A DNA stretch of 61,565 nt from NCBI GenBank assembly GCA_900543825.1, contig UQSR01000006.1, positions 1 through 61,565 on the forward strand, given 5' to 3'. Made by a program: the position numbers and the translations under genes. Of the stretch, positions 1 through 8,226 are shown in pieces; within the stretch, counting starts at the first letter, position 1; each line of letters begins with the position of its first letter. The notes under the pieces are model-generated. The model ran no database searches. It saw only the letters and a program-made list of their open reading frames with translations, and had not been told where the DNA came from. The DNA is from an uncultured Mycoplasmatota bacterium. Lineage in GTDB: Bacteria; Bacillota_I; Bacilli_A; RF39; UBA660.

Positions 1-421
1 GAATATGCTGCTGTTTTGATTGGATAATCAAATAGTACTGGGTTATCTTTGCTATCTGCTGTATGGCCTTTTTTAATGCGGTTGAAAGATAGGTATCTAT
101 ATCTTTCTTTAAAATATAGTAAATATGTGATGTCTCATAAACAGAGGTAAAATAGTTTGTATAATTTGTAATATATATAATCTGACAGTCTGGATGCCAG
201 GCGTTAATCTGTTTTGATGCCTCAATTCCAGAGGAAACATCAAATTCGATGTCCATAAAGATAATATCAAACAGCTTGTTTTCATTATGAATAGAAAATA
301 GTATATCTTTTATGTGATAAAATACAGAAACTTCCGCTTCAATAGGGCAGCATTGTTTTACTTTTTCTGAGATTTCCTGCGCGGTAATCTCATTGTCATC
401 ACAGACAGCAATTGAAATCAT
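1..421 (-). CDS. LytTR/AgrA-type response regulator, 3' part cut off by the window edge
   Basis: Reverse-strand reading from ATG at 421 gives MISIAVCDDNEITAQEIS, a receiver-domain start with the acidic pair DD, then FDIIFMDIEF with the phospho-acceptor Asp and IIYITNYTNYF at the usual Thr/Ser position. The chain runs open to base 1 (about 140 residues) and ends where a LytTR DNA-binding domain would begin. An AAAGGA ribosome site precedes the ATG. Family members respond to a peptide-sensing or other histidine kinase and regulate transcription. Codon use and G+C are clearly higher than in the rest of the window, suggesting transfer or a contig-joining artefact. The partner kinase is not visible. 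Confidence 0.75.
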   Translation of the reverse strand, partial: MISIAVCDDNEITAQEISEKVKQCCPIEAEVSVFYHIKDILFSIHNENKLFDIIFMDIEFDVSSGIEASKQINAWHPDCQIIYITNYTNYFTSVYETSHIYYILKKDIDTYLSTALKKAIQQIAKITQYYLIIQSKQQHI

Positions 422-800
422 AAAATAGTCCTTTCATGTAAAATACATTTTTTATTAAAAAATATATCATTGTTTTTAAATGATGTATATATTATATAAT
501 ACTTTTTCTTATTTACAAGCAGGGAATATAAAAAATGTGGTTGTTCAAGACATAAAATTTACATTTCGTGCAATAGTACTTGAAAAATATGAGAAAAAAC
601 ATATAATACAGAATGTACTTTGCATTTTGCATAACCCCGTCGAAAGTGAGTATGTTCTTTGGTTTTTCGCTTTCGACGGGCTTTTCTTTATCATTTTATA
701 CTATAGAGATTTCATATTATCGTAAGAAATGAGGTTGTGGATATGAAATATACCGTAAATTTGGGCATATAGATTGCAAGAATATTTTTTCAAACACATA
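422..800. other. non-coding foreign-looking spacer
   Basis: No convincing gene. It holds one strong GC-rich hairpin (636-680) and a nine-codon ATG ORF near 743 with no supporting features. An 81-codon open frame at 480-725 runs through the hairpin, lacks a ribosome site and resembles nothing known to me, so I treat it as chance. Confidence 0.5.
636..690 (+). terminator. strong GC-rich hairpin with T-rich tail
   Basis: CCCGTCGAAAG at 636-646 pairs perfectly with CTTTCGACGGG at 670-680 and is followed by CTTTTCTTTA. The stem is far more GC-rich than other terminators in this window, consistent with a foreign origin of bases 1-895. No + strand gene upstream of it is visible. Confidence 0.6.
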
Positions 801-894
801 TTAAAGATATGTGGAAAGTTCTTTTCGTAGATTTTCCTCTAATCGAATCAGTTTTTCTGTTATTTTTTTAGAAATCACATCGGCCATGGCATAT
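801..894 (-). pseudogene. C-terminal fragment of an unidentified protein, cut at the junction
   Basis: Read leftwards, the frame ending at the TAA at 801-803 gives about 30 residues (MADVISKKITEKLIRLEE and onward to KELSTYL), a charged amphipathic helix typical of a protein C-terminus. It is open up to about 894, where the sequence changes into sufU. An internal ATG could make it a 28-residue ORF, but no ribosome site supports this. The parent protein is not identified. Confidence 0.35.
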
Positions 895-895
895 T

Positions 896-1201
896 GATTT
901 AGATATTTATTTAAAGATAGAAGATAATATTATTAAAGATATTTCTTTTGAAGGAGAAGCATGTGTTATTAGTATATCATCCACTAACATTCTTACTAAT
1001 TTACTTATTGGTAAAACTAAAGAAGAAGGTATTTACTTAATAGATAATTATTTAAAAATGATTAATGAAGAAGAATATGATAAAGAAGTATTAAAAGAAT
1101 TATTAGTATTTGATGATACTAGTCGTCAACCTTCAAGAATTAAATGTGCTACTTTATCTGCTAATGGTATTAAAAAATTCTTAGAAGAAGATCACTCTTA
1201 A
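896..1201 (+). pseudogene. sufU: sufU/iscU-type Fe-S scaffold, 5' truncated
   Basis: From GAT at 896 the frame reads DLDIYLKIEDNIIKDISFEG and later EACVIS, IGKTKEEG, RQPSRIKCATLSANGI, and stops at 1201. This matches the C-terminal two thirds of SufU, the scaffold or sulfur-transfer partner of SufCDSUB. The first about 45 residues, including the CGD motif with the first metal/sulfur Cys, are missing, and an in-frame TAG lies at 869. The remaining cysteines (in EAC and KCA) are present. As it stands the gene lacks a start and one essential Cys. The truncation coincides exactly with the composition change at about 895. Confidence 0.8.
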
Positions 1202-1217
1202 AAACAGAGTGATTTTT
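1190..1217 (+). terminator. terminator of sufU
   Basis: ATCACTCT at the stop codon pairs with AGAGTGAT downstream, followed by TTTT. A second small inverted repeat (TATCAACA / TGTTGATA, 1221-1241) follows and also resembles an inverted pair of DnaA-type boxes. Confidence 0.7.
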
Positions 1218-1254
1218 ATGTATCAACAATAACTGTTGATATTTAATAGTGATT

Positions 1255-1335
1255 AATTTAGAGACTATAGGCTCTAAATTGCTATGGAAAGACTATAGGC
1301 TTTTCATATAAGCGAGAGACCTTAGGCTCGAGTTT
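1255..1335 (+). repeat. triple tandem hairpin element, copy 1
   Basis: Three hairpins of 26 nt lie 1-2 nt apart. Hairpin a (1255-1280): 9-bp stem AATTTAGAG, loop ACTATAGG. Hairpin b (1283-1308): 9-bp stem TATGGAAAG with one G-U pair, loop ACTATAGG. Hairpin c (1310-1335): loop ACCTTAGG, stem of 3 bp, a 2x2 mismatch, then 4 bp. Stems are unrelated in sequence, loops are nearly identical. It lies between the sufU terminator and the polC promoter. Confidence 0.8.
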
Positions 1336-1365
1336 AAAAAAGATTGTAAAAAGATTGTAAATAGG

Positions 1366-1394
1366 TTTAATTTACTCTCTTTTTTTAGTATAAT
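1366..1394 (+). promoter_or_regulatory. probable polC promoter
   Basis: A -10 TATAAT lies at 1389-1394 with a weak -35 TTTAAT 17 bp upstream at 1366-1371, about 27 bp before the polC start. Two direct copies of AAAAAGATTGT lie just upstream (about 1336-1359). Confidence 0.5.
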
Positions 1395-1420
1395 ATTAGA
1401 TAGGAAGTTTGGGTGGTATA

Positions 1421-4400
1421 ATGCAGGATAAAATGGTGAGATTGTTAAATCAAATTGGTATGAACACTGATTATTTAGAAAATGCTTCTATTAACAAGAT
1501 TGTGGTATATGATAATAATAAGTTGTGGAATTTTGTTATTAATAATGATAGAATACTACCTGTGTATATATATAATGAACTAATTAATAAGATTAAGGTT
1601 ACTTTTAGTTCTATTGATAATATTAAACTTAGTATTGTTATTGATAATGATTGTGATGAATATATTAATGATTATGTTGATAATTTAATTAATGTTTTTA
1701 GTAATGATAGTTATAAATATAGAGTTTTTATTGGTAGAAATGTTAAAGTTAGTGACGATGATTTTGTTTTTGATGTGTATAATAAAGCTGAGAATGCTTA
1801 TTTGGTTGAGAAAATTAATTATATTAATAATTGTCTTAAGGATTATGGTTTTAAGAAAAAATTTAAACTTAATTTATCTTTAGATGCTGAAAATGAGTTA
1901 CTTAAAAAGATTGAAAGTGAAAAAATTGTAGATGCTCCTAAAAAAGAAAATATTAATGAAAATAAAGTAGAAGAAAAGAAATACTTTAGACCTAAACGTG
2001 ATACTAGTATTACTCCTATTAAGGATTTAATGTATGAGGTTGATAATATTACTACTCATGGTATGATATTTGGTATGGATATGTTTGAATCTAAGAGTGG
2101 ATATAAAATTATTACTCTTAAGGTTACTGATAATACTGATAGTATTTATGTTAAAATGTTTACTAAAGATACTGATGAGTATGCTAGAATTAAGGATTTA
2201 CTTAAGGTTGGCTCTTGGTATAATTTTTATGGTAAAGTAGCAATGGATAAATATTCTAATGAACTTACTTTTACTACAAGATATAAAGATGTAGAAAAGG
2301 TAGAAAAAGAGGAAGAAGAAAAAATAGTTGATGATGCTCCTGTTAAAAGAGTTGAACTTCATGCTCATACTATGATGAGTCAAATGGATGGTATTACTAG
2401 AGTTGATCTTGGTAAACATACTTGTGAACTTGTAAGTAAATGTATTGATATGGGTTATAGAGGTGTTGCTATTACTGATCATAATGGTTGTCAAGCTTTT
2501 CCTATTGCTTATGGTATTATATCAGGATATAATAAAAAAATAGAGGATCCTAGTAAACATTTTAAGGGATTATATGGTACTGAACTTACTGTAGTTGATG
2601 ATACTGTTAATATTGTTGTTAGGAGTGATGATAGGTGTTTTGATGGTACTACTTTTGTGGTATTTGATACTGAAACTACTGGATTTAATGCTGGTGGTAG
2701 TGATCAGATGATAGAAATTGGTGCTGTTAAAATTAAAGATGGTAATATTATTGATAGATTTGATGAACTTATTGATCCAGGAAGACATATTCCTGATAAA
2801 ATTACTGAACTTACTTGTATTACTGATGATATGGTTCGTGGTAAAGATAACGAGGAAGAGGTTACTAAGAGATTCTTAGCTTGGACAGATGATTTACCTA
2901 TGGTTGCTCATAATGCTAAATTTGATATTTCTTTTATATCTAGTGCTATGAAAAAGTATAACCTTGGTGAATTTACTAATACTGTTATTGATACTTTAGA
3001 GTTATCTAGAGCTATTGATACTGGATATGCTAGGCATAGTTTGTCCGCTTTAGTTAAAAGATATAATGTTCCTTGGGAAGAAGATGCTCATCATAGAGCA
3101 GATTATGATGCTGAAGGAACCGCTATTGTATTTCATAAAATGATTAGTAAACTTAAGATGCAAAATTTTGAGAAGATTAGTGATTTGGATAAACTTATAT
3201 CTAAAGATGAGATATATAAATTTGGTAGAACTTATCACTTTAATGCTATTGCTCTTAATAAAACTGGTCTTAAAAATTTATTTAAAATTATTTCTCTTGC
3301 TAATACTACTTATTTATATAAGACTCCAAGAATACTTAGGAGTAAACTTAATGAACTTAGAGAAGGACTTATTATTGGTAGTGGCTGCTACGAGAGTGAA
3401 GTGTTTTTAGAGGCTAGAAGTAAAGAGGGAGAAGAACTTACTAATATTATTAATTTCTATGATTATGTTGAAGTTCAACCTCCAGAGGTATATGGTCATC
3501 TGATTCAAACTAGTGATTTTAAGGATGAATATGAGATTAAGGAACATATTAAAAAGATTATTAATGCTACTAAAGATGCTGGCAAGATTATTGTAGCTAC
3601 GGGAGATGTTCATCATTTTACTAGGGAGGATAAGATCTACAGGGAAATTATTGTTAATCAGAAGGTTCCTGGTGGTGGAAGACATCCTCTTGCTAAGAGT
3701 AGTATTACTTCGATTCCTTCTCAACATTTTAGAACTACTAATGAAATGCTTAATGACTTTGCTTTTTTAGGAGAAGAAGAGGCTTATGAAATAGTTGTTA
3801 CTAATACGAATAAAGTACTTGATATGGTTGATGAGATTGAAGTCATTATTGATACTGGTGGTATTCCTTTCTCTCCTAGAGTTAAGAGCGATGATGGTCT
3901 TTCTTATTTGGATTGTCCTAGGGTAGTTACTGACCTTGTCTTTAGTAGAGCTAAAGATTGGTATGGTGATAATTTACCACATAATATTGAAGAGAGAATA
4001 TCTACTGAATTATATGGTAATATTGTCTACAAATGCTGGGAAGAAAAGTTAAAAGAAGAATATCCTGATATTAGTGATAAGGAATTTAATGATAAACTAT
4101 TTGAAAATTTACATAACACTTTAATTAGTGGATATGATACTGTTAAAACACTAGTTAGTGAATATGTGAAAAAGCATTGGTCAGAAGAAGATGGAGAATG
4201 TAATGATAAAACATTAGAAAAGAAAATTAAGAAAGTCTTTGGTGGGGTTATTGGTGGAGGATTTGATCCAATATATCTAATTGCACAAAGACTGGTTAAA
4301 CACTCTAATGATGAGGGATTCTTGGTAGGTTCGAGAGGTAGTGTTGGTTCTTCATTTGTAGCCACGATGATGGGTATTACCGAAGTTAATCCTCTTCCAG

Positions 4401-6031
4401 CCCACTATAGATGTTTAAAGTGTAAACATAGTATTTTTAAGGATGATAATGGCAATGATTTAGGTGCTACTTATTCTAGTGGTTTTGATTTACCTGATAA
4501 AAAATGTCCTGTATGTGGAGAAGAGTTATATAAGGATGGTCAAGATATGCCATTTGCTACTTTCTTAGGATTTAATGCTGATAAGGTACCTGATATTGAT
4601 CTTAACTTTTCGGATTTAAATCAAGCATCCGCTCATGAATATACTAAAGTATTATTTGGTGTTGATAATGTTTATAGAGCAGGTACTATTGGTACTGTTG
4701 CCGAAAAAACTGCTTTTGGTTTTGTTAAAGGGTATTTCGAAGATAAGGGTATTTTGAATAAGAGGTCTTGTGAGATTGAAAGACTAGCTATGGGTTGTAC
4801 TGGTGTTAAGAGAACTACTGGTCAGCATCCTGGTGGTATTGTTGTTGTTCCTGATTATATGGATGTGTCTGATTTTACTCCCTTCCAATTTCCTGCTGAA
4901 GATCCTAATAGTGCTTGGAGAACTACGCATTTTGATTACCATGCTATTGATCAGGATTTATTAAAACTAGATATACTAGGACATTCTGATCCTACTCAGC
5001 TTAGACTTATTCAAGAGTTATCTGGTACGGATATTCTTAAAGTACCTATGGATGATAAGGATACAATGAGTATATTTACTTCTACTAAAGCTTTAGGTGT
5101 TACTAATGAACAGATTATGTGTGATACTGGTACACTTGGTATTCCTGAGTTCGGTACACCATTTACTATTAGTTTGGTATATGAAACTAAGCCTACTACT
5201 TTTGCGGAATTAATTAAGATATCTGGTCTATCACATGGTACTGATGTATGGCTTGGTAATGCTCAAGAACTTATTAAGAATAATATTGTTCCTTTTAAAG
5301 ATGTTATTGGTTGTCGTGATGATATAATGGTTTATCTTATGTATCATGGTGTTGAACCTATTAAGGCTTTTAAAATTATGGAATTCGTTCGTAAAGGTAA
5401 GGCTAGTAAAGATCCTGATACTTGGGCTAAACATAAAGAAACTATGGAAAAGGCTGGTATAGAAGATTGGTTTATTGATAGTTGTTTTAAGATTAAATAC
5501 ATGTTTCCTAAAGCGCATGCTGCTGCTTATGTTATTAGTGCTTTTAGAATTGCTTGGTATAAGGTTCATATGCCCGCTTACTTCTATGCTAGTTGGTATA
5601 GTACTAAAGCTACTGACTTTGATATAGATGCTATGATTAAGGGATATAATGATATCAAGAGGGTTCTTACTGAAATTGAAGGTAAGGGGTATGAGGCTAC
5701 TAATAAAGAGAATGGGGTATCTGAATGTTTAAAAGTTGCTCTAGAGATGTCCGCTAGAGGTATTAAAATTGCTCCTTATGATCTATATAAAAGTAAGGCT
5801 ATGATATTTACTGTAGAAGATGATAAAACTATTATTCCTCCTTTTAGGGCTATTGATGGTCTTGGAGATGTTGTAGCTAAGAATATTGAGAAAGAAGCAG
5901 AAAGGGCTCCATTTATTAGTATTGAAGATTTTCAAACTAGATGTAAAGTATCTCAAACTTTAATTGATAAAATGATGACTATGGGTATTTTTAATGGAAT
6001 GCCTGAAACTAGTCAACTTAGTTTATTTTAG
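1421..6031 (+). CDS. polC: DNA polymerase III alpha subunit, PolC type
   Basis: Replicative polymerase of low-GC Gram-positives with built-in proofreading. In order: N-terminal domain; OB fold near residue 210; PHP domain beginning ELHAHTMMSQ near 311, interrupted by a DEDD exonuclease (VVFDTETTGF near 415, MVAHNAKFD later); polymerase core with a CLKC...CPVC zinc pair near 1000 and catalytic PDIDLNFSD near 1056; C-terminal helix-hairpin-helix region. At 1536 residues it is slightly longer than the usual about 1440. The first possible start is TTG at 1409, but ATG at 1421 has GGTGG 5 bp upstream and is preferred. Transcribed towards dnaA. Confidence 0.97.
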   Translation: MQDKMVRLLNQIGMNTDYLENASINKIVVYDNNKLWNFVINNDRILPVYIYNELINKIKVTFSSIDNIKLSIVIDNDCDEYINDYVDNLINVFSNDSYKYRVFIGRNVKVSDDDFVFDVYNKAENAYLVEKINYINNCLKDYGFKKKFKLNLSLDAENELLKKIESEKIVDAPKKENINENKVEEKKYFRPKRDTSITPIKDLMYEVDNITTHGMIFGMDMFESKSGYKIITLKVTDNTDSIYVKMFTKDTDEYARIKDLLKVGSWYNFYGKVAMDKYSNELTFTTRYKDVEKVEKEEEEKIVDDAPVKRVELHAHTMMSQMDGITRVDLGKHTCELVSKCIDMGYRGVAITDHNGCQAFPIAYGIISGYNKKIEDPSKHFKGLYGTELTVVDDTVNIVVRSDDRCFDGTTFVVFDTETTGFNAGGSDQMIEIGAVKIKDGNIIDRFDELIDPGRHIPDKITELTCITDDMVRGKDNEEEVTKRFLAWTDDLPMVAHNAKFDISFISSAMKKYNLGEFTNTVIDTLELSRAIDTGYARHSLSALVKRYNVPWEEDAHHRADYDAEGTAIVFHKMISKLKMQNFEKISDLDKLISKDEIYKFGRTYHFNAIALNKTGLKNLFKIISLANTTYLYKTPRILRSKLNELREGLIIGSGCYESEVFLEARSKEGEELTNIINFYDYVEVQPPEVYGHLIQTSDFKDEYEIKEHIKKIINATKDAGKIIVATGDVHHFTREDKIYREIIVNQKVPGGGRHPLAKSSITSIPSQHFRTTNEMLNDFAFLGEEEAYEIVVTNTNKVLDMVDEIEVIIDTGGIPFSPRVKSDDGLSYLDCPRVVTDLVFSRAKDWYGDNLPHNIEERISTELYGNIVYKCWEEKLKEEYPDISDKEFNDKLFENLHNTLISGYDTVKTLVSEYVKKHWSEEDGECNDKTLEKKIKKVFGGVIGGGFDPIYLIAQRLVKHSNDEGFLVGSRGSVGSSFVATMMGITEVNPLPAHYRCLKCKHSIFKDDNGNDLGATYSSGFDLPDKKCPVCGEELYKDGQDMPFATFLGFNADKVPDIDLNFSDLNQASAHEYTKVLFGVDNVYRAGTIGTVAEKTAFGFVKGYFEDKGILNKRSCEIERLAMGCTGVKRTTGQHPGGIVVVPDYMDVSDFTPFQFPAEDPNSAWRTTHFDYHAIDQDLLKLDILGHSDPTQLRLIQELSGTDILKVPMDDKDTMSIFTSTKALGVTNEQIMCDTGTLGIPEFGTPFTISLVYETKPTTFAELIKISGLSHGTDVWLGNAQELIKNNIVPFKDVIGCRDDIMVYLMYHGVEPIKAFKIMEFVRKGKASKDPDTWAKHKETMEKAGIEDWFIDSCFKIKYMFPKAHAAAYVISAFRIAWYKVHMPAYFYASWYSTKATDFDIDAMIKGYNDIKRVLTEIEGKGYEATNKENGVSECLKVALEMSARGIKIAPYDLYKSKAMIFTVEDDKTIIPPFRAIDGLGDVVAKNIEKEAERAPFISIEDFQTRCKVSQTLIDKMMTMGIFNGMPETSQLSLF

Positions 6032-6038
6032 TTTATTG

Positions 6039-6075
6039 GAAGTATATAATTATAAATGTTATATACTTCTTTTAT
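6039..6075 (+). terminator. polC terminator
   Basis: GAAGTATATAA at 6039-6049 pairs with TTATATACTTC at 6059-6069, followed by TTTTATTT. Confidence 0.8.
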
Positions 6076-6077
6076 TT

Positions 6078-6161
6078 CAGTTCGAGCTTGTAATCTCTCA
6101 CTGTAAAATAAAGCCTAAGGTCTTTATTTCTAAATTTAAAGCCTTATAGTCTTTAAATTTA
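6078..6161 (-). repeat. triple tandem hairpin element, copy 2 (inverted)
   Basis: On the minus strand the order matches copy 1. First an 11-bp perfect stem TAAATTTAAAG with loop ACTATAAGG (6131-6161). Then an 8-bp stem AAATAAAG with loop ACCTTAGG (6106-6129). Then a degenerate hairpin (6078-6103) with 3 bp, a 2x2 mismatch and 4 bp around an 8-nt loop. It lies between the polC terminator and the terminator of the leftward AraC-type gene. Confidence 0.75.
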
Positions 6162-6190
6162 AGGATTGTTTTATGTACTAAAAAAATATA

Positions 6191-6225
6191 AAAATGCACA
6201 AAAATCGGAATAAATTGTGCATTTT
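6191..6225 (-). terminator. terminator of the AraC-type gene
   Basis: AAAATGCACAA (6191-6201) pairs with TTGTGCATTTT (6215-6225). A/T tracts on both sides make it potentially bidirectional. Confidence 0.7.
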
Positions 6226-6231
6226 TTCTTT

Positions 6232-6708
6232 TTATTTAAATATTGATAATTTTCTTACTGGCATTACTTTTGGTTTTTGATTATTTAAATATTTTTGTAT
6301 TTTTGTTTCGGAACTTACTAACTTAGATATTGAATTTCTTATTGTATTTTTTTCTTCGATACTTAAATTATTTAATGGTGAAAGAAATTTTTTATATATT
6401 CTTGGAGAAACTCCAATTATATTTTTAAATATTTCTGAATAGTATTCTATACTATTATAACCATTTAATAGTGATATTCTTAATATAGAAATATTTAGTG
6501 AATAATTGGTTAAACTATTTAGTATTCTTTTGTTATTTATATATTCTTTAATAGTTATACCAAGTTCTTTTTTGAATTTTTTCATGATATATGTTTTATC
6601 ATAACTAAAAATGTTACTTAAGTTTATAATAGTTATTTCTGTATTTATATTGTTATTAATATAATTTAAAATATTACATACTAGTTCATTTGAATAGATA
6701 ATTATCAC
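6232..6708 (-). CDS. stand-alone AraC-type helix-turn-helix protein
   Basis: About 158 residues. The first 100 fit an AraC/XylS DNA-binding domain: two helix-turn-helix units with LSNIFSYDKTYIMKKFKKE in the first and SLLNGYNSIEYYSEIFKNI followed by GVSPRIYKK in the second. No ligand-binding domain is present; instead a 50-residue Lys-rich tail follows. The start is uncertain: GTG at 6708 directly abuts AGGAA, so translation may begin a few codons later at an unusual start. It diverges from the VirD4-like gene with an intergenic gap of about 90 bp, so it may regulate that gene, itself, or both. Target unknown. Confidence 0.75.
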   Translation of the reverse strand: MIIIYSNELVCNILNYINNNINTEITIINLSNIFSYDKTYIMKKFKKELGITIKEYINNKRILNSLTNYSLNISILRISLLNGYNSIEYYSEIFKNIIGVSPRIYKKFLSPLNNLSIEEKNTIRNSISKLVSSETKIQKYLNNQKPKVMPVRKLSIFK

Positions 6709-6798
6709 TTCCTAATTATATTTTATCATAAAAAGCCATTTTTGTTTAACTTTTTTGTGATTTTTAGTTATATAATGTTTTCGAAAGGAGATGATACG

Positions 6799-8148
6799 AT
6801 GAATTATTCAAGATGGTCTACTAATGAAGAGATGAGTAAATTTCTTAATGAAGTAGATATTAATTCTAGTATTCAAAAGTCTGGAATACCAATGGGATAT
6901 GATAAGAATAAATTATTAATTAAGGATGATAATTCTCATACCCTTGTTATTGGTGCTCCGGGAAGTGGCAAAACACAGAGTGTTATGTTGCCAAAAGTTA
7001 AACTTGCTATTAAAGCAGGTGAATCATTATTTATTAATGATGTTAAAGGTGATATTTTAAATGAAATTGGAGGTGAACTTAAAAAGAATAATTATAATAT
7101 AATTGTACTTGACTATGCAGAGTTAGAAAAAGGAAATTATTATAATGTACTTACTTTTCCTTATAAATTGTATAAAGATAATAATAAGGATAAGGCTATA
7201 GAGATATTAGAAAATATTGGTTATTATTTATTACATGATGTTAATGATAATTCGGATATATTCTGGGAAAATACCGCTATTGAATATTTTGTTGGTCTTA
7301 CTTTATATTTATTTGATAATGCTAAAGAAGAAGAAATTAATTTAAAAAGTGTAACTTCTTTATCTGAACAAATTAACAATAGTAAAGAGAGTATTATTGA
7401 TAAAATAGATAGAAGTTCTACCGCTTATCAGTATTTGTTTAATACATTAGGTACTGCAACGGAAACAAAAGCCGGGATATTAGTAACATTTAATCAAAGA
7501 ATTAAGAAATTCGTTACTAAGGAAAATTTATCTAATTCTATGTCTAAATCTGATTTTGATATAAATAATATTGGAAATGAAAAAACTGCAATTATAGTAG
7601 TAAGTGGTATTTCTGGTTATGTTAATAATTTAATTACTATATTGTTAGAGCAAATATTTTACAGTATTCAATTATATGGAAATAAAGAGAATAGATTTAA
7701 TTTAGTTATTGATGAATTTGATAACTTATTACCAATTGTGGACTTTTATAGTAAATTTAATTATGCAAGAGGAATTAATATTAATATTACTGCATTTATT
7801 AAAAATTTTACTAATTTAAGAAATATTTATGGTAATAAAAATTATGAATTGATAAGAATGTGTTTTGATAATATTATTTATTTACTTGCTAATGATTTAT
7901 ATACTTTGGAAGAAATTAGTAATTTGTGTGGTAATTCTAATAAGGGACCGCTTATTTCTCCTCTAGAATTAAAAACTATAGATTTCTTTAATGAAATTAT
8001 TTTGATGCCGAGAATGTATCCTATTAAAACTAAAGTACTTCCTGATTATGAAATTGATTGGAACTTTGATAATTCTAAGCTTAAACTTAATGTTCTTAAA
8101 AAGAATCAAATTAATTTATTTGATATTGAAAAGTTTTTAAAAAAGTAA
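6799..8148 (+). CDS. VirD4/TraG-like ATPase without membrane anchor
   Basis: 449 residues of the type IV coupling-protein family of DNA-pumping ATPases. Walker A is GAPGSGKTQ near residue 60, followed by ESLFINDVKGDIL typical of the family; Walker B is FNLVIDEFDNLLP. VirD4 proteins normally have two N-terminal membrane helices; none is seen here when starting at ATG 6799, which follows a strong AAAGGAGATGAT ribosome site. An upstream in-frame extension from 6742 would add hydrophobic residues but has no ribosome site. No relaxase, mating-pair or other conjugation gene is nearby, so it looks like a resident chromosomal gene rather than part of a transfer module. Substrate and role unknown. Confidence 0.8.
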   Translation: MNYSRWSTNEEMSKFLNEVDINSSIQKSGIPMGYDKNKLLIKDDNSHTLVIGAPGSGKTQSVMLPKVKLAIKAGESLFINDVKGDILNEIGGELKKNNYNIIVLDYAELEKGNYYNVLTFPYKLYKDNNKDKAIEILENIGYYLLHDVNDNSDIFWENTAIEYFVGLTLYLFDNAKEEEINLKSVTSLSEQINNSKESIIDKIDRSSTAYQYLFNTLGTATETKAGILVTFNQRIKKFVTKENLSNSMSKSDFDINNIGNEKTAIIVVSGISGYVNNLITILLEQIFYSIQLYGNKENRFNLVIDEFDNLLPIVDFYSKFNYARGININITAFIKNFTNLRNIYGNKNYELIRMCFDNIIYLLANDLYTLEEISNLCGNSNKGPLISPLELKTIDFFNEIILMPRMYPIKTKVLPDYEIDWNFDNSKLKLNVLKKNQINLFDIEKFLKK

Positions 8149-8160
8149 TATTTAATATTA

Positions 8161-8226
8161 TGTAGTTAGAAAAGTAATATGTGAAGGGGGTAGTAGCAGT
8201 ATAATAGGGGGTACCGCTACGATCAT
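8161..8226 (+). promoter_or_regulatory. G-rich leader with possible hairpin before the Cys-rich gene
   Basis: Two GGGGGTA blocks flank a TATAAT (about 8199-8204). GTAGC (8193 region) can pair with GCTAC (8216-8220), placing the second G block inside the stem-loop. The ATG at 8227 is about 17 bp from that G block, farther than a normal ribosome site, so start control may be unusual. Confidence 0.35.

Noticed and set aside
480..725. 81-codon open frame in the foreign-looking segment
   Set aside because: It has no ribosome site, no family resemblance, and runs through a strong GC-rich terminator hairpin.
1255..1335. Possible short CRISPR-like array
   Set aside because: The repeating part is an 8-nt hairpin loop, not a 24-37 nt repeat, the variable parts are complementary arms instead of spacers, and there are no cas genes.
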